This document shows, piece by piece, positions 11,602 through 14,052 of a DNA stretch of 14,052 nucleotides. Position 1 is the first letter of the stretch; every line of letters starts with the position of its first letter. The DNA lies in the NCBI GenBank assembly GCA_013696915.1, contig JACCXR010000007.1:1-14052 (forward strand), written 5' to 3'. The notes under the pieces were generated by a model. The model had not been told where the DNA came from and did no database searches. It saw nothing but the letters and a program-made list of their open reading frames with translations. Origin of the DNA: Euzebyaceae bacterium. GTDB lineage: Bacteria > Actinomycetota > Nitriliruptoria > Euzebyales > Egibacteraceae. The translations under genes were made by a program, and so were the position numbers.

Positions 11602-12476
11602 GTCCCGAGCGCCAGCAGCAGCAGGTGCGCCACCGGCAGGGTGAACAGCATCGCGTCGACCCGGTCCATCACGCCGCCGTGGCCGGGGAGGATCCGGCCG
11701 AGGTCCTTCACGCCGAGGTCGCGCTTGACGAGCGACTCCGCCAGGTCGCCGAGCGTGGCGGCCACCGAGATGCCGGCGCCCAGGACCAGGGCCTGCCCGC
11801 GGCCGAGCCCGGGCACAACCTCCGCGGTGACGAACGCGGCGATCAGCAGGACGGTGGCCAGCCCGCCGGCGAAACCCTCCCAGGTCTTCGCGGGGCTGAC
11901 GCTCGGCGCGAGTGAGTGGCGGCCGAACTTGAACCCGAAGGCGTAGGCGCCGATGTCATTGCTGACGGTGAGCGCGATCGCGGCCATGACGAACCAGATC
12001 CCGTCGGGCCGGGCGAGCAGCAGCGCGGCGTAGCTGGCGAGGAACGGCACCCAGAGGGTCATCAGGAAGGCCGCGCCGAGGCTGGCCGCGACCTGCCGGC
12101 GGCCTCCGTCGAGCAGCGTGACGAGCATCGTGCCGATCACGAGGACGACGAGACCGAGCGACTGTCCCGCCTCGCCGAGGCCGTGCGCCCCGTAGATCGT
12201 CACGAGCCCGGCGCCGACCGCGACCGGTGTGGCGGGGCGCAGGCCCTGGGCGCGGAAGGCGCTGTCGAGCTCCAGCTGGGCGATCACGACCAGGATCGCG
12301 ACGAACGTGAGGAACGCCCAGGCGTTGAGGAACAGGGTGCCGAGGAAGACCGCGGCGAGGGTGAGCCCGACCGCGATCGCCATGGGCAGGTCCCGCCCGG
12401 GGCTCCGCCGGTAGGTCGGCCGAGTGACGGGCGCGGCGCGGGAGGCGTCGGGTGGCGGGGCGGGCGCAGGCTCCAT
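11598..12476 (-). CDS. cdsA: Phosphatidate cytidylyltransferase (CDP-diacylglycerol synthase)
   Basis: CdsA makes CDP-diacylglycerol from phosphatidate and CTP, the precursor of phospholipids, in the cytoplasmic membrane. The 292-aa protein has a Pro/Ala-rich cytoplasmic N-terminus (1-30) followed by about seven hydrophobic helices. The family signature spans 248-274, beginning SLVKRDLGVKD and ending LPGHGGVMDRVD, and fits the CdsA pattern throughout. SPAKTWEGFAGG (194-205) and SNDIGAYAFG (172-181) add metal- and substrate-binding Asp and Lys residues. The ATG at 12476 has only a weak, distant GAGGG, so the true start may differ. It is 17 bp after frr. The stop codon lies in the edge of repeat copy C. 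Confidence 0.93.
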   Translation of the reverse strand: MEPAPAPPPDASRAAPVTRPTYRRSPGRDLPMAIAVGLTLAAVFLGTLFLNAWAFLTFVAILVVIAQLELDSAFRAQGLRPATPVAVGAGLVTIYGAHGLGEAGQSLGLVVLVIGTMLVTLLDGGRRQVAASLGAAFLMTLWVPFLASYAALLLARPDGIWFVMAAIALTVSNDIGAYAFGFKFGRHSLAPSVSPAKTWEGFAGGLATVLLIAAFVTAEVVPGLGRGQALVLGAGISVAATLGDLAESLVKRDLGVKDLGRILPGHGGVMDRVDAMLFTLPVAHLLLLALGT

Positions 12477-12493
12477 GGCGACGGAAAGAACCC

Positions 12494-13051
12494 TCAGATT
12501 TCCAAGAGCTCAGTTTCCTTGTGGGCGAGGAGCTCGTCGATGCGGTGGACGTGGCGGTCCGTGAGGTCCTGCAGCGTCTTGTCGGCGCGGTGAGCGTCGT
12601 CGTCGGAGACGTCGCCGTCGCGGGCGAGCCGGTCGATCTCGGTCTTCGCGTGGCGGCGGATGTTGCGCACCGCGATGCGGCCGTCCTCCGCCCGCTCCTT
12701 CGCGCGCTTCACGAACTGGCGCCGGCGTTCCTCGGTGAGCTCGGGGAAGATCACCCGGATGACCAGGCCGTCGTTGGACGGGTTGAGCCCGAGGTCGCTC
12801 GATTGGATGGCGCGTTCGATCTCCTTCATCGCTCCACGGTCGTACGGGGTGACGACGAGCATCCGCGCCTCGGGCGCGGTGACCCCGGCGAGCTGCTGGA
12901 GCGGGGTGGGCGCGCCGTAGTACTCGACGGGCAGGTCGGCGATCAGCCCGGGGTTGGCCCGCCCGGTGCGGATCTTCGCGAACTCGCCCTGCGCGTGCTC
13001 GACGGCCGCGTCCATCCGCAGCTCCGCGTCGGTCAGCGTGTCGTCGATCAC
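12494..13051 (-). CDS. frr: Ribosome recycling factor
   Basis: RRF, with EF-G, splits post-termination ribosomes. The 185-aa length is that of the E. coli protein. Domain I helices and the conserved KIRTGRANPGLI (26-37) are clear, as are VEYYGAPTPLQQLA, VTPYD, AIQSSDLGLNPSNDG, IRVIFPELTEERRRQ, and the C-terminal helix ending HKETELLEI. The GTG start at 13051 overlaps the pyrH TGA by 4 bp (GTGA), so it is translationally coupled to pyrH. cdsA follows after 17 bp. Nothing is unusual. Confidence 0.97.
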   Translation of the reverse strand: MIDDTLTDAELRMDAAVEHAQGEFAKIRTGRANPGLIADLPVEYYGAPTPLQQLAGVTAPEARMLVVTPYDRGAMKEIERAIQSSDLGLNPSNDGLVIRVIFPELTEERRRQFVKRAKERAEDGRIAVRNIRRHAKTEIDRLARDGDVSDDDAHRADKTLQDLTDRHVHRIDELLAHKETELLEI

Positions 13052-13782
13052 TGCGCGCTCGCCTCCATGTGCTCGACCAGCGTGCCGATGTCCTCACCGG
13101 TCACGACGCGGCGGATGTTCCCTTCCTCCAGCAGCTTGAAGACGATGATCGGAAGGTGGTTGTCCATGCACAACGAGATGGCGGTCGCGTCCATGACCCG
13201 CAGGTTTCTGCTGAGGACGTCGAGGTAGGTGAGCCTTCCGAAGCGCGTCGCGTCCCCGAACAGCGCGGGGTCCCTGTCGTAGACGCCGTCGACCTTGGTG
13301 CCCTTCAGGATGGCCTCGGCGCCGATCTCCAGGGCGCGCTGGGCCGCGGCGGTATCGGTGGAGAAGTACGGGGCGCCCAGGCCCGCGGCGAAGATCACGA
13401 GCCGGCCCTTCTCGAGGTGGCGCATCGCGCGCCGGCGGATGTACGGCTCGCACAGCTCCTGCATCGACACGGCTGACTGGACCCGGGTCTGGAGGCCGCG
13501 CTTCTCGCACGCGTCCTGGAGCGCGAGGGCGTTGATGACGGTCCCCAGCATCCCCATGTTGTCGGCGCTGGAGCGGTCCATCCCGGACGCCTGCGGCGAC
13601 GTGCCCCGGAAGATGTTGCCGCCACCGCAGACGATCCCGACCTGCACACCGAGCTCGGCCACGTCGGCGAGCTGCCGCGCGATCGACGAGACGACGGTGG
13701 GGCTGATGCTGTTGGCCACGTCGGCGAACGCCTCCCCCGACAGCTTCAACAGCACCCGCTGGTACTTGGTCACCTCACCCAC
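13048..13782 (-). CDS. pyrH: UMP kinase
   Basis: PyrH phosphorylates UMP to UDP and is usually a GTP-activated, UTP-inhibited hexamer of the amino acid kinase fold. Motifs seen are LLKLSGEAF, GIVCGGGNIFRG, DRSSADNMGMLGTVINALALQ (in two pieces), FFST-like YFSTDTAAAQRALE, KGTKVDGVYDRDP and MDATAISLCMDN. The GTG at 13782 gives 244 aa and has AAAGG 8 nt upstream. GTG at 13791 (longer) and 13773 (MTKYQRVLLKL) are alternatives. It heads the six-gene operon with frr. The usual upstream rpsB-tsf genes are absent here; a divergent RHH gene lies 117 bp away. Confidence 0.96.
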   Translation of the reverse strand: MGEVTKYQRVLLKLSGEAFADVANSISPTVVSSIARQLADVAELGVQVGIVCGGGNIFRGTSPQASGMDRSSADNMGMLGTVINALALQDACEKRGLQTRVQSAVSMQELCEPYIRRRAMRHLEKGRLVIFAAGLGAPYFSTDTAAAQRALEIGAEAILKGTKVDGVYDRDPALFGDATRFGRLTYLDVLSRNLRVMDATAISLCMDNHLPIIVFKLLEEGNIRRVVTGEDIGTLVEHMEASAQ

Positions 13783-13823
13783 CAGCTCCACCTTTCAGCT
13801 CTGACGCTTCGCCGGCAGCGCAG

Positions 13824-13829
13824 ATCGTA
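13824..13829 (-). promoter_or_regulatory. Candidate -10 element of the pyrH operon
   Basis: The minus strand reads TACGAT here, about 42 nt before the GTG at 13782. Only weak -35-like sequence (TGCCGA, 18-nt spacer) is visible. A promoter is expected in this divergent gap because pyrH has no same-strand upstream gene in the window. Confidence 0.35.
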
Positions 13830-13899
13830 TGCGAGGGAGCGTCCGGCTCGGCAGCGAGGGGCCCGCGTCGCCGTCGATGGTGATACATACTCCGGTTCA

Positions 13900-14052
13900 A
13901 TGGCGATGGTGCGCAAGCAGCTGTACATCGACGCCGAGCTCGACCGCGCGCTGAAGGCGCTGTCGGCGGGCAGTGGCGAATCCGAGGCGGCGCACGTCCG
14001 GGCGGCGTTGCGGGCATACGTCAGCAATCCCATGACGGTCGCTGCGCGACCG
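13900..14052 (+). CDS. Second ribbon-helix-helix (CopG/VapB-type) protein, cut by right edge
   Basis: The 51 codons visible fit an RHH antitoxin: beta strand VRKQLYIDAELDRALK, helix A KALSAG, and helix B SEAAHVRAALRAYV. The start is ATG 13900 or ATG 13906. No ribosome-binding site precedes either. A CATACT -10-like hexamer ends 8 nt before 13900, so a leaderless message is possible. From about 14030 the reading frame enters the interspersed repeat (copy D, codons reading MTVAARP), so the C-terminus may be repeat-encoded or truncated. A toxin gene may follow beyond the window. It shares the RHH fold with the 4457-4693 protein but not its sequence. Confidence 0.7.
   Translation, partial: MAMVRKQLYIDAELDRALKALSAGSGESEAAHVRAALRAYVSNPMTVAARP
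14030..14052 (-). repeat. Interspersed two-hairpin repeat, copy D (partial, at right edge)
   Basis: CCATGACGGTCGCTGCGCGACCG matches the start of copy C as read on the plus strand (11523 onward) except for one base. It is the hairpin half of the unit, and the rest would lie outside the window. Orientation is the same as copies B and C. Confidence 0.75.

Overview
The window (about 70% G+C by eye) is a chromosomal segment of an actinobacterium. The evidence is the gene order pyrH-frr-cdsA-rlmN-dxr-rseP ... ispG ... rimP-nusA-ylxR-infB, the frequent GTG starts, the 4-bp stop/start overlaps, and an IspG sequence of the actinobacterial type. The DUF5317 protein and the style of the ribbon-helix-helix (RHH)/PIN genes suggest a deep-branching class (Thermoleophilia, Nitriliruptoria or a relative) rather than Streptomyces or Mycobacterium. 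That placement is inference.

Layout. (1) 1-2332, minus strand: rimP-nusA-ylxR-infB, the processing and termination factors of transcription and translation. A sigma70-like promoter and an intrinsic-terminator-like leader hairpin lie in front of rimP. infB runs off the left edge. (2) 2557-4237, minus: a small PPOX-fold (probably F420/flavin) oxidoreductase and ispG, with an 8-bp tandem repeat between them. (3) 4238-8092: an accessory block. It holds a VapBC-like RHH/PIN toxin-antitoxin pair (plus), a membrane-bound GGDEF-EAL cyclic-di-GMP enzyme preceded by a 28-aa membrane microprotein (both minus), and a DUF5317 membrane protein (plus). (4) 8082-13782, minus: pyrH-frr-cdsA-rlmN-dxr-rseP, compact and mostly overlapping. 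It joins UMP kinase, ribosome recycling, CDP-diacylglycerol synthesis, 23S rRNA/tRNA methylation, the committed MEP isoprenoid step and a site-2 protease. (5) 13900-14052, plus: a second RHH gene, divergent from pyrH and cut by the window edge.

Two enzymes of the MEP pathway, dxr and ispG, are normally close together in this synteny block. Here the accessory block separates them. Typical rpsB-tsf genes are not next to pyrH; an RHH gene occupies that side.

The most notable unexplained structure is a family of interspersed repeats, about 79 bp long with two hairpins, REP/MITE-like. Copies lie at 4282-4407 (one and a half units), 7391-7469, 11504-11601, and partly at 14030-14052. They sit in intergenic regions. 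In one case the repeat supplies the cdsA stop codon at one edge and the rlmN ribosome-binding site and start codon at the other. The second notable structure is the leader of the 28-aa microprotein: an anti-Shine-Dalgarno segment, an internal hairpin and the Shine-Dalgarno are arranged as a possible translational switch upstream of the c-di-GMP gene.
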